NCBI GenBank assembly: GCA_045106815.1
Contig: JBGCFG010000049.1
Location: 9,617 to 73,616, forward strand
Direction: 5' to 3'
Length of the DNA stretch: 64,000 nucleotides
Origin: JAUIAI01 sp045106815
Lineage (GTDB): Bacteria > Pseudomonadota > Gammaproteobacteria > Burkholderiales > Burkholderiaceae_E
In this document: in pieces, positions 27,670 to 37,563 of the stretch
How positions within the stretch are numbered: the stretch's first letter is position 1
How the letters are laid out: every line of letters starts with the position of its first letter
The notes under the pieces: model-generated
The model's input: only the letters and a program-made list of their open reading frames with translations
Told to the model about the DNA's origin: nothing
The model's database searches: none
Position numbers and translations under genes: made by a program

Positions 27670-29170
27670 TCGCGGCGCATTGTTGAGCCAGTTGATGACA
27701 GAACTGGGCCTTGGGAATGACGTTCAGAGTCTTGTTGGTGGTGAGCTTTGTGCTGGTTCAGGCGAAACGATTACGCTTGAAGACCCATTCACCGAAAGCT
27801 CTCTGGCGAGCTACGCAGACTGTGGCGCCGCACTGGCTGAGCAGGCATGCGACGCAGCCAACATCGCACAACAAACATGGATGAAAGAGTACACGGCGGC
27901 TGGTCGTGGCGAAGTCATGCAAGAGATTGCGCGAGCCATTCAATCACAGGCGAAGCCACTCGCAACGTTGGAGGCTCTGGTTGCCGGCAAGCCAATTCGT
28001 GATTGCCGCGTTGAAGTTGCCAAAGTGGCGGAGATGTTTCGGTACTACGCCGGCTGGGCAGACAAGCTGCATGGCGAGGTCATACCAGTACCCAGCGGAC
28101 ATTTGAACTACACCGTACGTGAGCCGCTGGGCGTTGTCTTTCAGATCACACCCTGGAACGCGCCCATTTTTACCGGTGGTTGGCAAATTGCGCCTGCTAT
28201 TGCCACTGGCAATGGCGTTGTCATCAAACCAAGCGAGTTAACTCCTCTAACAACCGTCGCACTCGTGAAGCTCGCAGAACAGGCCGGGCTGCCAGCAGGC
28301 CTGGTGAATGTGTTGTGTGGATTGGGCCCCACGACCGGACAAGCGGCCATTGCCCACAAAGCCATTCGCAAAGTGATCTTCGTTGGATCACCTGAGACTG
28401 GCCGGCGGGTGGCGATAGCCGCCTCAACAGCGCTCAAGCCAGTCGTTTTGGAGTTGGGTGGCAAGTCAGCAAACATCGTCTTTGACGACGCCAATCTCGA
28501 ACACGCCTGCCTGGGCGCGCAAGCGGCGATTTTCTCAGGAGCGGGACAAAGCTGTGTTGCAGGATCTCGCCTCCTCGTCCATAAATCAATACACGCTCAG
28601 TTAGTTGAAATGCTCGCAAGCGGCATGAACAAGATTAGGCTAGGCGATCCGCTCGAGGATGAAACTGAGATTGGCCCCATTAGCAACAAGCGGCAGTTTG
28701 CCCACGTTAATGAAGTTGTCCAATGGGCACAGGCTGACGGTGCAGACGTCCGCACGCGCAGCGAGCGTCCGGCAACGGGTTTTTTCGTTCCGCCAACAGT
28801 GTTGGCCGGCATTGGCAATAGCTCACGCGCCGCACAAACCGAGATCTTTGGTCCAGTCGTGAGCGCCATACCATTCGCAGATGAGGCGGAAGCCATCAAC
28901 ATGGCCAATGACACCAACTTCGGACTTGCCGGCGCCGTCTGGACCAGTGACGTTGGCCGAGCGCATCGGGTGGCAGCAGCCGTGCGTGCGGGTACTTTCT
29001 GGATAAACAGCTATAAGGCGATTCACGTCTCTTCGCCTTTTGGTGGTTCTATTAACTCGGGCTTTGGCCGTTCGAGTGGCACCGACGCGCTGATGGAATA
29101 CACGGCCGCCAAGAGTGTTTGGATTGATAGCGGCGTGACGCCAAAAATTGCATTTGGCTATGTGCCATAA
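27662..29170 (+). CDS. Aldehyde dehydrogenase family protein
   Basis: A 502-residue NAD(P)-dependent dehydrogenase. Conserved parts: TPWNAP, KPSELTPLT, catalytic Glu in LELGGKSANIVF and nucleophile Cys in GAGQSCVAGSRLLV, then EIFGPVVSAIPF. Start: GTG at 27662 with GGAGG at 27649-27653, overlapping the previous stop by 8 bases. This is a clear case where the longer frame from 27602 is wrong. It probably oxidises the aldehyde made by the upstream dehydrogenase. Confidence 0.92.
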   Translation: MIDRGALLSQLMTELGLGNDVQSLVGGELCAGSGETITLEDPFTESSLASYADCGAALAEQACDAANIAQQTWMKEYTAAGRGEVMQEIARAIQSQAKPLATLEALVAGKPIRDCRVEVAKVAEMFRYYAGWADKLHGEVIPVPSGHLNYTVREPLGVVFQITPWNAPIFTGGWQIAPAIATGNGVVIKPSELTPLTTVALVKLAEQAGLPAGLVNVLCGLGPTTGQAAIAHKAIRKVIFVGSPETGRRVAIAASTALKPVVLELGGKSANIVFDDANLEHACLGAQAAIFSGAGQSCVAGSRLLVHKSIHAQLVEMLASGMNKIRLGDPLEDETEIGPISNKRQFAHVNEVVQWAQADGADVRTRSERPATGFFVPPTVLAGIGNSSRAAQTEIFGPVVSAIPFADEAEAINMANDTNFGLAGAVWTSDVGRAHRVAAAVRAGTFWINSYKAIHVSSPFGGSINSGFGRSSGTDALMEYTAAKSVWIDSGVTPKIAFGYVP

Positions 29171-29223
29171 CCGGCCTGGCGTTTAGCCAAACAAGTCAGC
29201 CAAACCGGTCATGGATCACCAAC

Positions 29224-30108
29224 TCATTCCGAACGGCTACGCAAGACCGATGATGGCTTAAACGAGTAGCGTTCTTCTTGACCAGGCGCAGTGGCCTCAA
29301 TTTCTTGTTCGGTCGCTCCATCGATGCCAATCCCAAGCGCGCGCAGCGTCGCGGTGTTCAAGTATCCGTGGGTGGGCAAACCAACTTGTTCCTGAAACTT
29401 TCGGACCGCTTTTCGAGTGGTCGGTCCATATAGGCCATCCACTTCGCCTGCATCCAGAGTCAATTCATTGAGTCGGGTCTGAGCACCAGCGATGACTTTC
29501 TTTGGCGGGAAATAGGCGACTCGGCTTACGGCCGGCCACTCACCATTAAGCGCCTTGAGCCGTCCGTCTTTATCGAACACGGCATTCACCTGGCTGCCGC
29601 TATCGAGCCAGTATTGCCACGTGCGGCGCTTTAAACTGGGTGTGTAGTTGGCTGCGGGGTAGCCAATCGCCATAGCAACCTGCTCTTTAGTCATGCCGGG
29701 CATGACGCGAAGCCGGCTTATGGCATCCTGAGTGAACGCGTCGAAGGTCTTAATTGTCTCTCTGGGATCGTCTTTGACGATATAGCGGTAAAGGAAGGTG
29801 TTGCGGGATAGCGACCGGCTGTAGTCGTTACCAAGCCATCGCGCTTTGCCACCCACAATAACTTTGAACGAATTACTTGCTTCCTCAACGGCACGAATCG
29901 GAGAGCCAACCCGCAGCAACTTTGAGCCGTCGTAGTAGTAGTTGATGTCACTAATCCAGTCGTTGTATGTCCACGCGTTGCAGCACAAATAGCCCGAGCG
30001 AATCGTCTGCGCGCTCGCCACGGTCGCTGGCACCAGTCCCAACAAAACAGTCAGTACGGCCCCGTAAAGACAGGCGACATACCCGCTTTGAATCGGATGC
30101 AATCGCAT
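29224..30108 (-). CDS. Exported peptidoglycan-binding-domain protein
   Basis: 294 residues with a signal peptide (cleavage about residue 33, ATVASA). The middle has a SmpA/BamE-like stretch (MPGMTKEQVAMAIGYPAANY, TWQYWLDSG, DKDGRLKAL). A PG_binding_1 domain follows near residues 205-260 (LDAGEVDGLYGPTTRKAVRKFQ). The pair of folds suggests an envelope protein that touches peptidoglycan; a CC pair near residue 42 could form a disulfide. Stands alone, converging with the aldehyde dehydrogenase. Confidence 0.8.
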   Translation of the reverse strand: MRLHPIQSGYVACLYGAVLTVLLGLVPATVASAQTIRSGYLCCNAWTYNDWISDINYYYDGSKLLRVGSPIRAVEEASNSFKVIVGGKARWLGNDYSRSLSRNTFLYRYIVKDDPRETIKTFDAFTQDAISRLRVMPGMTKEQVAMAIGYPAANYTPSLKRRTWQYWLDSGSQVNAVFDKDGRLKALNGEWPAVSRVAYFPPKKVIAGAQTRLNELTLDAGEVDGLYGPTTRKAVRKFQEQVGLPTHGYLNTATLRALGIGIDGATEQEIEATAPGQEERYSFKPSSVLRSRSE

Positions 30109-30569
30109 ACTTCTCTCCTCCTCAACCTACTAAACGCAAAAAGATACAAGCGCTTGCGCCCTATCGTCAAACATCACAAGCAAGCGTAAGTGTATCAACC
30201 CGATACGACATTTTTTGGCTAGCCAAGAACGAATTACTTTGTAGCCCGTCAAAGCGCCTATTAAAGGGGTACTCGGATCTGCTTCGCCGCTAGATTCAGA
30301 CCGGAACCCAGAATCGTATTGCCCGGCAGTGGAGACGCTGCAGTTTCCTGGTCCAGGCTTCTCCACGCGCCGCGCTATTGCCGCCGTGAAAGGCGTAATG
30401 CCTACGATTCCCTGCCACCCCGCATCCTCCCGACAAAAGAACCGCCCAACTCTCCCATTGAGCCTACGGTCGGCCGCTGGCTCAGTTTCGTCGGTGGCGG
30501 CTGTCAATTTGAACCGAATTGGAGAACAATTGCCCCGGTAGAAGTCCGTCTAACCCATACAAGTTCCGG
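30109..30569. other. 461-base intergenic region, no gene recognised
   Basis: The region lies between divergent genes. Two overlapping open frames exist (minus 30130-30507 and plus 30319-30654) but neither resembles a protein family, their residue make-up is shadow-like and they overlap each other. No riboswitch or tRNA pattern is recognised. It must hold the promoters of the envelope protein and of the diguanylate cyclase. Confidence 0.4.
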
Positions 30570-31691
30570 ATGTCAGCAAGCATCGCTTCACACTCCTCCA
30601 GCGACCAAGATATCGCAACCAGCGTCATGGGTGGCGCATATTGGTCGACGTTGAGTCAACTCGCAGTTCTGGCCGCAGGGTTGAACGCATTTTGGGTATT
30701 GCTGTTCGCTTGGTTTGGTTCCGCGACCTTGTCGATCCTGAGTGTCTTCTCAGTTGCCATTTATTGGGCTGCCTACCAATCAATCAAGGCTCGAAGAAAC
30801 AAGCTGGTCATGATTTTGTGGTGGAGCGAGGTCGTTATTCATGTTTTTGTCGCAACGCTGCTCCTTGGCTGGAGCAGCGCGTACTACCTCTATCTCATTT
30901 TGGCCGTTCCGGGTCTCCAACTCAGTGCACCTCGCGGGCAAGCTAAGTGGCGTTTACTAGGCATCATTCTCCTATTCCTGGCGTTGTACATCACGAGCAG
31001 TCTAGTCGGCCCGCAGGCGCCCATTGGGCAGTTCGAAACCATGATAGTGGCGTCGCTCAACTACCTGGTCATCATCGGTTTCTTTCAATCTTCGGCAGCA
31101 GCTTACCGAAACACCGTAAGGCGCGCGGAGAAAAAACTCAGGGAACAGGCAACAACTGACGAGCTAACTGGTCTGAGCAATCGTGCCCATTTTCAGAGCC
31201 GTGCAACGACAGAAGTCGCCCGCGCCCGTCGAGAAGGCAGCTCTGTCGGCCTGCTACTGGCTGATGTTGATCACTTCAAGAGGGTTAACGATCGATACGG
31301 CCACGAAGCCGGCGACACCACTCTTAAGGAAATCGCCAAAATACTCCAGGAAGGTCTTCGAGAAGTTGATATTCTCGCGCGATGGGGTGGCGAGGAATTT
31401 CTGATCTTACTGCCGGGTAGTAGTGCCGTACGCTCATATGAAGTAGCCGAACGATTACGTGCGTCAATCGCCGAGAAGTCGTTTGCTGCCAAGGCCAACG
31501 CGTTTTCAGCGACGATCTCAATTGGAACAGCCTCATTAGACGATAACGAGGAACTAGACGCCGCAATCAGCCGAGCCGATCAAGCACTCTATCGCAGCAA
31601 ATCAAACGGTCGTAACCTCGTAACTGCCAGTTCGTCTGACGAACCTGTCAGACAGACAACCGAAGCCGAGACTTTCCTCGCAAGCAAGTGA
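30570..31691 (+). CDS. Membrane diguanylate cyclase (GGDEF)
   Basis: 373 residues. The N-terminal half has six hydrophobic segments (about residues 24-175) forming a membrane sensor, then a short coiled helix and a GGDEF domain. The active site is RWGGEEF and the inhibitory I-site REVD lies five residues upstream, so product feedback is likely. It makes cyclic di-GMP from GTP. ATG 30570 is chosen over TTG 30519; no strong ribosome site for either. Alone in its transcript. Confidence 0.9.
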   Translation: MSASIASHSSSDQDIATSVMGGAYWSTLSQLAVLAAGLNAFWVLLFAWFGSATLSILSVFSVAIYWAAYQSIKARRNKLVMILWWSEVVIHVFVATLLLGWSSAYYLYLILAVPGLQLSAPRGQAKWRLLGIILLFLALYITSSLVGPQAPIGQFETMIVASLNYLVIIGFFQSSAAAYRNTVRRAEKKLREQATTDELTGLSNRAHFQSRATTEVARARREGSSVGLLLADVDHFKRVNDRYGHEAGDTTLKEIAKILQEGLREVDILARWGGEEFLILLPGSSAVRSYEVAERLRASIAEKSFAAKANAFSATISIGTASLDDNEELDAAISRADQALYRSKSNGRNLVTASSSDEPVRQTTEAETFLASK

Positions 31692-31746
31692 TTGTTGCGA
31701 TCGCTGCCAGACCTTTAGCGTCTTTCAACTCGCGCAGCCACTTTGG

Positions 31747-33465
31747 CTAGAGTACGCAGCCGTAGTGAGCCGTCGACACGAGCCGCACGTACTTGTCGTG
31801 CACACTGCCAGGCTGCATTCGATCCTGGGTGTCTAGTGCTTGCCAGTCTTTCATGCGTTCAGCAATCTCTTCATCGCTGATTGAGAGATTAACGGTGCGC
31901 GCGCCCGGGTCAATGACAATCGTGTCGCCGTCGCGTACCGCCGCAATCGGCCCGCCACGGGCCGCCTCGGGCGAGACGTGGCCGATCAATATGCCATGCG
32001 AAACACCAGAAAATCGGCCATCCGTAATAAGTGCCACATCAGCCCCTAGACCCTGACCTTGCAGTTGAATCGTTAGCATCACCATTTCTGGCATACCCGG
32101 ACCACCCACCGGCCCGACATTGCGGACAACGATCACATCACCAGGCTTAATTTCATCGGCCTTGATTGCCTGCATAGTCTCAGCTTCAGACTCAAACACC
32201 CGCGCACGACCACGAAATTCCCCCCGCTCAAGCGTCTTGCCTGATAGCTTCAACACACAACTTTCGGGAGCAATATTGCCTTTAAGCACGCTAATGTGGT
32301 TATTCGGCTCTGCAATAGGCGCAGACACAGGAAAAACAATGTCTTGCGCGTCAAGCTCATCAAGTGTGGGAACAGACGCCAGGTTTTCTGCCAAGGTCTT
32401 GCCCGTGACCGTCATGACGTCACCGTGCAGAAACCCATGGCTAAACAGCTCCTTCATCACGATAGGCACGCCACCAACCGCATGCAAACTGGTCATGGCA
32501 TAGGCGCCATGAGGTTGCAGATTTGCAATGAGCGGCACCCGCTCCCCAATGGCCTGGATTCGCTCAATCGACAGCGGTACCTGCGCCTCACGAGCAATTG
32601 CAAGTAAATGCAGGTACATATTCGTTGAGCCACCCATCGCATAAATTGTTGTGATCGCATTCTCAAACGCCTGCTCAGTCATGATGTCACGGGGACGAAT
32701 GCCAGCCGCCATCAACTCGTACAACGCATCGACCGACGCCATCGTCTGAGCCCGAACGTCTTTGTGGATCGGACTACGCGCATCGGTATCGGCCGGATGC
32801 GACGCCCCGCGCGGCAACATCATGCCAATCGCCTCAGCGCAGGTACTCATCGTGTTGGCCGTAAACATGGCTCCGCAAGTACCGCTGCCGGGCATAACAT
32901 TGCTTTCGATTTCAAGGTATTGCTCGCGAGTCAATCGCCCAGCTTCATGCGCTGCACGGCCCTCTGCCCAATCCATAATCGTGATGTTTGTGCCCTTGCT
33001 GGCATAGGGCTCGAACGATACTTTACCCGGTGATGCCGTGCCGGGATACAGAACCAGACCGAAGGCATTGGTGCGGGCCAACGGCATCAGCGCTGCCGCA
33101 CCAGTTTTATCGCAGCCAGAAATCACAATCATGGCCTGCCCGTGATGGGCAAAGTGACCAATCTCGAAGCAATCGGCCGCAACATCGCGCGACACCAGAC
33201 TGTAGCCTGCTGTCGGGGTGCCCTGGGTCAGCGCATCTGATACAGCTGGGGCACCCACAATCAGACCCTGTCCCCCGCGCGCGTTGACAAGCTCCACCAG
33301 CAGGTCGGTTATTTCCCGCACCCGGTTATTGCAGCGATGCGCATTGGTGTAGGCACTGGCGATCGTGACGATAGCGTTGGTCTTGGCAGCCTGACCAGGA
33401 TCAAACCCAGCAGCACGCATTTCGACGCGGTTATCCTTCCAGTAAATTGGGCTATCTTCAATCAT
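31747..33465 (-). CDS. IlvD/Edd-family dehydratase
   Basis: A 572-residue Fe-S dehydratase. Cluster cysteines are plausible in NAHRCNNR, VISGCDKTG and GSGTCGAMFTANTM; MGGSTNMYLHLLAI and GLGADVALITDGRFSG are family hallmarks. It removes water from a dihydroxy acid or sugar acid. No other branched-chain amino-acid gene is nearby and the CDKTGAAALM segment departs from the usual CDKxxPG form. It is therefore more likely a sugar-acid dehydratase than biosynthetic IlvD; that choice is inference. Confidence 0.85.
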   Translation of the reverse strand: MIEDSPIYWKDNRVEMRAAGFDPGQAAKTNAIVTIASAYTNAHRCNNRVREITDLLVELVNARGGQGLIVGAPAVSDALTQGTPTAGYSLVSRDVAADCFEIGHFAHHGQAMIVISGCDKTGAAALMPLARTNAFGLVLYPGTASPGKVSFEPYASKGTNITIMDWAEGRAAHEAGRLTREQYLEIESNVMPGSGTCGAMFTANTMSTCAEAIGMMLPRGASHPADTDARSPIHKDVRAQTMASVDALYELMAAGIRPRDIMTEQAFENAITTIYAMGGSTNMYLHLLAIAREAQVPLSIERIQAIGERVPLIANLQPHGAYAMTSLHAVGGVPIVMKELFSHGFLHGDVMTVTGKTLAENLASVPTLDELDAQDIVFPVSAPIAEPNNHISVLKGNIAPESCVLKLSGKTLERGEFRGRARVFESEAETMQAIKADEIKPGDVIVVRNVGPVGGPGMPEMVMLTIQLQGQGLGADVALITDGRFSGVSHGILIGHVSPEAARGGPIAAVRDGDTIVIDPGARTVNLSISDEEIAERMKDWQALDTQDRMQPGSVHDKYVRLVSTAHYGCVL

Positions 33466-33604
33466 TGGTCTGTTCTCCTGATGTTCGCTGCATCAGTTTT
33501 TTTGTGCAGCGACTGGTGATAAGACAATGATCGCACAGCCTGAATCAGTTGACGCCGCGTTCAAATCGCGTCAGATTCTGAAAGCTCGACCGGAAGGAGA
33601 CAAT

Positions 33605-33901
33605 ATGCTTTTTGCGATCCACGTGATGGACACACCGAACGCACTACCGAGGCGTCTTGAGAATTATCCGCAGCACCGCGACCATCTTAATTCGGCCAGC
33701 ATCACAATCGTACTGGCTGGCCCGTTGAGCGACGGGGACGACCAACCGGTTGGCAGCATGTTCGTCGTTGATGCTCATTCGATGCAAGAAGTGGATGCCT
33801 TTTACAGCGCTGATCCCTTTTACCAACTGGGCATTTGGGATTTATCCACGCTTAAAGTCAACCCCTTAGTGAAACGGCGCGGCTGGTTGGATGGCTTTTG
33901 A
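33605..33901 (+). CDS. YciI-family protein
   Basis: 98 residues, ferredoxin-like fold with the YciI pattern (LFAIHVMDT, HLNSASITIVLAGPL, SMFVVDAHSMQEVDAFYSADPF). The His/Asp pair typical of the family is kept. Start at 33605 with AAGGAG upstream; the 26 extra residues of the longer frame are rejected. Often a small dehydratase or mono-oxygenase-like enzyme; function unknown. The HtrA gene overlaps its 3' end by 11 bases. Confidence 0.8.
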   Translation: MLFAIHVMDTPNALPRRLENYPQHRDHLNSASITIVLAGPLSDGDDQPVGSMFVVDAHSMQEVDAFYSADPFYQLGIWDLSTLKVNPLVKRRGWLDGF

Positions 33902-35363
33902 ACCGTGTCAGGTCCTGCTCAGAGCTTGGGCTGACCAGGACTCTCTTCAGCAACTATTCAGACTGCGCTTGCGGCTGGCAATTGCTTCACTATTGACGGT
34001 CTACTTATTGCTGGCACCATGGCCAACGATTGGCGCGGAAACCGCAGGCGATGACCTACGCCGTCTTAGTGATGGCTTCTCCCGCGTGTATCAAAAGGCA
34101 GCGCCATCAGTTGTTCACATTCACAGCGAAACCACACCATTAGAAGCGAGTTTGGACGGGGCAACCAAGTCCACTACGCGCCAGGCTAGATCAGGCTCAG
34201 GCGTTTTGTTTCGGGCCAGAGACACTGCCTCAGGCAAACGCTATTTCATTCTCACGAACCACCATGTCATTGACCAGGCGGCTCGTACAAGAGTGCGAAT
34301 AGGCGACGGACGGGAATTTGACGCCCGCCTCACAGGAAGTGACCCAAAGACGGACATCGCCGTGATTGAAGTCACGGCATCCGCACTAAATCTCCTTCCG
34401 CTTGCTGACTCTGATCACGTTGAGATTGGGCAATGGGTGTTGGCGATTGGTAACCCGTTTGGGCTAAAACACAGTTTGAGTGTCGGCATCGTCAGTGGGA
34501 CCGGGCGCACGAATGTGGGCATCAACGCTTATGAAGACTTTATCCAGACTGATGCGGCCATCGGGCCCGGTAATTCTGGCGGCCCGCTCATCAATCTTCA
34601 TGGCGAAGTTATCGGCATCATATCGTCACTCTTTACCCATGATGATGGCACGCCAGGGGCGGGCTTTGCTATTCCAAGCAATCTCGCACTCGCTGTCGCC
34701 GATCAACTGATCGCCACAGGCGCAGTCGATCGCGCTTATCTGGGTGTTTTCTTGCAGTCTTTGAACAGTTCGCTGGCGCGTGCATTTGAGGCGCCGAACA
34801 CGCTTGGCGCGCTGATCTCTCAAGTGGCGCCAGGCTCTCCCGCTGACGTCGCGGGTCTACGGGTCGGTGACATCATTGTTCGGTATCAAGACCAACCCGT
34901 GCGCGATGCCGGCAGTTTTATTAACGACTTGTCTCTCACCACCCCAAATACCGAAGTAAGCCTGACGATTCTTCGGCAGGCAAAGCGACAAACACTCACC
35001 GCCACCGTTGCTGCCCGAAGTACTTTTGAATCGGTCACTCCAAAGAGCAGCGCGGAGTCCACGATCGTTCTTCAGGGCATGACTTTGAGCCGGATCGACA
35101 AGGATGTTGCGGCCCAACTCCAGTTACCCGATGGTAGATATTGGGTCGGCAATGGCTTGCTCGTAACGGCGGTTAAATCCGGATCTGTCGCGGCACGAGC
35201 CGGTATCGTGCCAGACAATATCCTGATGGAGATCAATCGTCAGGGGGTCAGTGATTTTGATGATCTCAATCGCTTGGTGGCGGCCAGCCAGGCGCAAAAA
35301 CAAATGCTCTTACTCTTCAGGCAGGGACAGACTCAGCAATTCGTGACTTTCGGATCTGATTGA
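33891..35363 (+). CDS. HtrA/Deg-family serine protease with two PDZ domains
   Basis: A 490-residue protease. A hydrophobic signal or anchor segment (about residues 28-47) is followed by a trypsin-like domain with His125 (TNHHVI), Asp155 (KTDIAVIE) and Ser229 (GPGNSGGPL). PDZ1 is at about 275-350 (LGALISQVAPGSPADVAGLRVGD) and PDZ2 at about 400-485 (KSGSVAARAGIVPDNIL). It should work in the periplasm on misfolded proteins. The first ATG overlaps yciI by 11 bases; the true start might be slightly later since 27 residues precede the hydrophobic core. Confidence 0.93.
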   Translation: MAFEPCQVLLRAWADQDSLQQLFRLRLRLAIASLLTVYLLLAPWPTIGAETAGDDLRRLSDGFSRVYQKAAPSVVHIHSETTPLEASLDGATKSTTRQARSGSGVLFRARDTASGKRYFILTNHHVIDQAARTRVRIGDGREFDARLTGSDPKTDIAVIEVTASALNLLPLADSDHVEIGQWVLAIGNPFGLKHSLSVGIVSGTGRTNVGINAYEDFIQTDAAIGPGNSGGPLINLHGEVIGIISSLFTHDDGTPGAGFAIPSNLALAVADQLIATGAVDRAYLGVFLQSLNSSLARAFEAPNTLGALISQVAPGSPADVAGLRVGDIIVRYQDQPVRDAGSFINDLSLTTPNTEVSLTILRQAKRQTLTATVAARSTFESVTPKSSAESTIVLQGMTLSRIDKDVAAQLQLPDGRYWVGNGLLVTAVKSGSVAARAGIVPDNILMEINRQGVSDFDDLNRLVAASQAQKQMLLLFRQGQTQQFVTFGSD

Positions 35364-35701
35364 ACTGCCACTGGCTCGCAAAGGCTTAATCTCGGCGGCC
35401 AGCAACAAGTCAAGATTTAAGCGGCCTCTTAACACTTGAACGCTTCCATCCGAGAGCAAGGTGCGCCGCGCTCGTCGAGAAACCGCCGTTCAAAGCAGTG
35501 CACACGAAGACCATACGCACCAACTCAACTCTCAAAACGTCAAGCCTCGGTCCAGCTTGCACCGATTAAAGGCAATTGCCCTTTCGATGGGCGCGCGTGA
35601 CCGATTTGCCTACTGGCATGCGTTTTGCTGCCCCTGGGGGTGTGCGCGCTAACTGCATTAGAGCGGCGCCACGTATCGATCTCACTACAAGGACCATCAC
35701 C
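35364..35701. other. 338-base intergenic region
   Basis: Lies between the protease and the TorF-type porin, both on the plus strand. Holds the porin promoter and a leader; no clear terminator with T-run, repeat or RNA gene is seen. Confidence 0.35.
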
Positions 35702-36400
35702 ATGAAGTCAATTATCGCAGCCAGCTGCGCCATGATTGTTGTACCGCTCCTCATACCGAGCTTTGCTCAAGCCGAAGACTCGCCCGTTACCGGCAATTTG
35801 TCTTTTACCTCGGACTATCGGTTTCGCGGCATTACTCAGACCAACGAGCAACCTGCACTACAGGGCGGCTTCGATTGGGCTGCCGGCAATGGTCTGTACC
35901 TAGGCACATGGGCCTCAAACGTTTCCTGGGTAGGCGGTGAAAACAGCCTGGAGTGGGACTTCTATGGCGGATACACAGGCAAAGCTGGCCCGGTTGAATA
36001 CGATGTAGGCGGCCTCTACTACTGGTACCCCGGTGAGCAATTGGCCACCAGTCCGAACACTTTCGAGGTGTACGGCGCTGTGACTTACAACCTCATGACG
36101 CTCAAGTACTCGCATGCCTTGACCGAACTATTCGGGTTCGAGAATTCGGAGGGGTCTGGCTACCTCGACCTCTCAGCCGCCATTCCAGTGGCCGGTTATG
36201 AGATCGGCCTGCACGCGGGCTACCAGACTGTGCAGGATCAGGCGCTTGATTGTGACTACGTTGACTGGAGCGTCAGTGGCGGTGGCTCGTACGCCGGCTT
36301 TGACGTCACGCTTGCCTATGTGGACACCAATGCTGACACGGGTTGCTGGAGTGATACCGGCGACAGTACGGTCACGCTCACGGTTGGCAAATCATTCTGA
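35702..36400 (+). CDS. TorF-family putative outer-membrane porin
   Basis: 232 residues with a signal peptide (FAQA end, about residue 23) and the TorF (TIGR02001) opening GNLSFTSDYRFRGITQT. Alternating beta-strands continue to the C-terminal Phe (LTVGKSF), the usual outer-membrane insertion signal. Two Cys late in the chain may pair. ATG 35702 fits the signal peptide; earlier in-frame codons do not. Substrate unknown. Confidence 0.88.
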   Translation: MKSIIAASCAMIVVPLLIPSFAQAEDSPVTGNLSFTSDYRFRGITQTNEQPALQGGFDWAAGNGLYLGTWASNVSWVGGENSLEWDFYGGYTGKAGPVEYDVGGLYYWYPGEQLATSPNTFEVYGAVTYNLMTLKYSHALTELFGFENSEGSGYLDLSAAIPVAGYEIGLHAGYQTVQDQALDCDYVDWSVSGGGSYAGFDVTLAYVDTNADTGCWSDTGDSTVTLTVGKSF

Positions 36401-36408
36401 GTTTTCGA

Positions 36409-37563
36409 TCAGTGTGACTGGTCGGGTTGCAGCAGGGGTTGTGCGTCGCCATCGTTCATCTGAATCCCCAATCGATCGCCAAAGCGCTCACGAATAGCTA
36501 GTGGCCAGCCGCGCTGACGACGGGTGTCGATTTTGGCGGTTACCGTCATACCGGCGCGTAATCTGGGACCGTCCGAATGCGTCTCAATTTTGAGGCGCAC
36601 AGGAACTCGCTGCACAACCTTGACCCAATTGCCGGTTGCATTTTGAGGTGGGAGTAGCGCGAACTCGGCACCGGTGGCCGGGGCAATGTCACTCACCACG
36701 GCCTGCCACTCAAGGTCAGGATATGCATCAACACTCAGCGTGGCGCGTTGGCCCTCGGCAAGATGGGTCAGTTGCGTCTCCTTAAGATTCGCCTCGACCC
36801 ATGCATTGCTGTCGTTAACCAGGCTGAAGATCGCTTGTCCTTGTTTGACGAACTCACCGGCCTGCAACTGCATGTTGCTGACGATCCCGTCAGTCGGTGC
36901 CAACACCTTTGTCTGCCGCTCGCGGGTTCGCGCTAGATCGAGCCGATAACGGGCAGCCTGATAGACCGGGTGCGCGTCATAAGCGATGTCGATATTGCCA
37001 CCTAGATTCGCGAGCGCGCGGCGGGCGCTATGGGTAAGCGTTGCCACACGCTGCTGCGCCAGTCTTAATTCATGCTCAGCATCGTCAAGCTTCTCAGCCG
37101 TGACCACCCCACGCTCAATTAGTTTGGACTGACGGTTGAGCCGCCGCTGCTGGTAACGAACTTGTTGGCGGGCCGTTCGGATAGACGCCATCGCTTCACG
37201 ATAATCTGAACGCATGGAATCTATTGACACGCGGGCCAATTGCATTTGCGCTTGGGCTTCGCCCACCATCAAACGAAACGGTTCCGGGTCAAGGCGAAAC
37301 AACTCGGCGCCTTGCTCAACACGTTGATTGTTCGTGACATTAACCGCCAACACCCGTCCGTCAACATCGGAACTAATGGCAACAATATCGGCGCGCACAT
37401 ACGCGTTTTCGGTGCTGACATACCGCCCACCGGTGGTGTAAAAATACAGTCCCGCGGCGATAGCAACTATGGGCAATACACCGAGCAACAAGAAGCGGGC
37501 AAAGAATCGCCCGAGCCGGCTGCCCGAGCGCTGATTGTTATTAGAGACGGCAGTCTCGCTCAT
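36409..37563 (-). CDS. HlyD/EmrA-type periplasmic adaptor
   Basis: A 384-residue membrane-fusion protein with one N-terminal helix (about 22-45), lipoyl-like halves (VSTENAYVRADIVAISSDVDGRVLAV and VLAPTDGIVSNMQLQAGEFV) around a long coiled-coil (about 95-190), and a beta-barrel end. It links an inner-membrane pump to an outer-membrane channel. It overlaps the MarR gene by 4 bases (ATGA) and faces away from the DHA2 pump gene, a split EmrAB arrangement. Confidence 0.92.
   Translation of the reverse strand: MSETAVSNNNQRSGSRLGRFFARFLLLGVLPIVAIAAGLYFYTTGGRYVSTENAYVRADIVAISSDVDGRVLAVNVTNNQRVEQGAELFRLDPEPFRLMVGEAQAQMQLARVSIDSMRSDYREAMASIRTARQQVRYQQRRLNRQSKLIERGVVTAEKLDDAEHELRLAQQRVATLTHSARRALANLGGNIDIAYDAHPVYQAARYRLDLARTRERQTKVLAPTDGIVSNMQLQAGEFVKQGQAIFSLVNDSNAWVEANLKETQLTHLAEGQRATLSVDAYPDLEWQAVVSDIAPATGAEFALLPPQNATGNWVKVVQRVPVRLKIETHSDGPRLRAGMTVTAKIDTRRQRGWPLAIRERFGDRLGIQMNDGDAQPLLQPDQSH

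Noticed and set aside
30130..30507. A 125-codon open frame on the minus strand
   Set aside because: No family resemblance, overlaps a plus-strand frame and the leader of the diguanylate cyclase; treated as chance.
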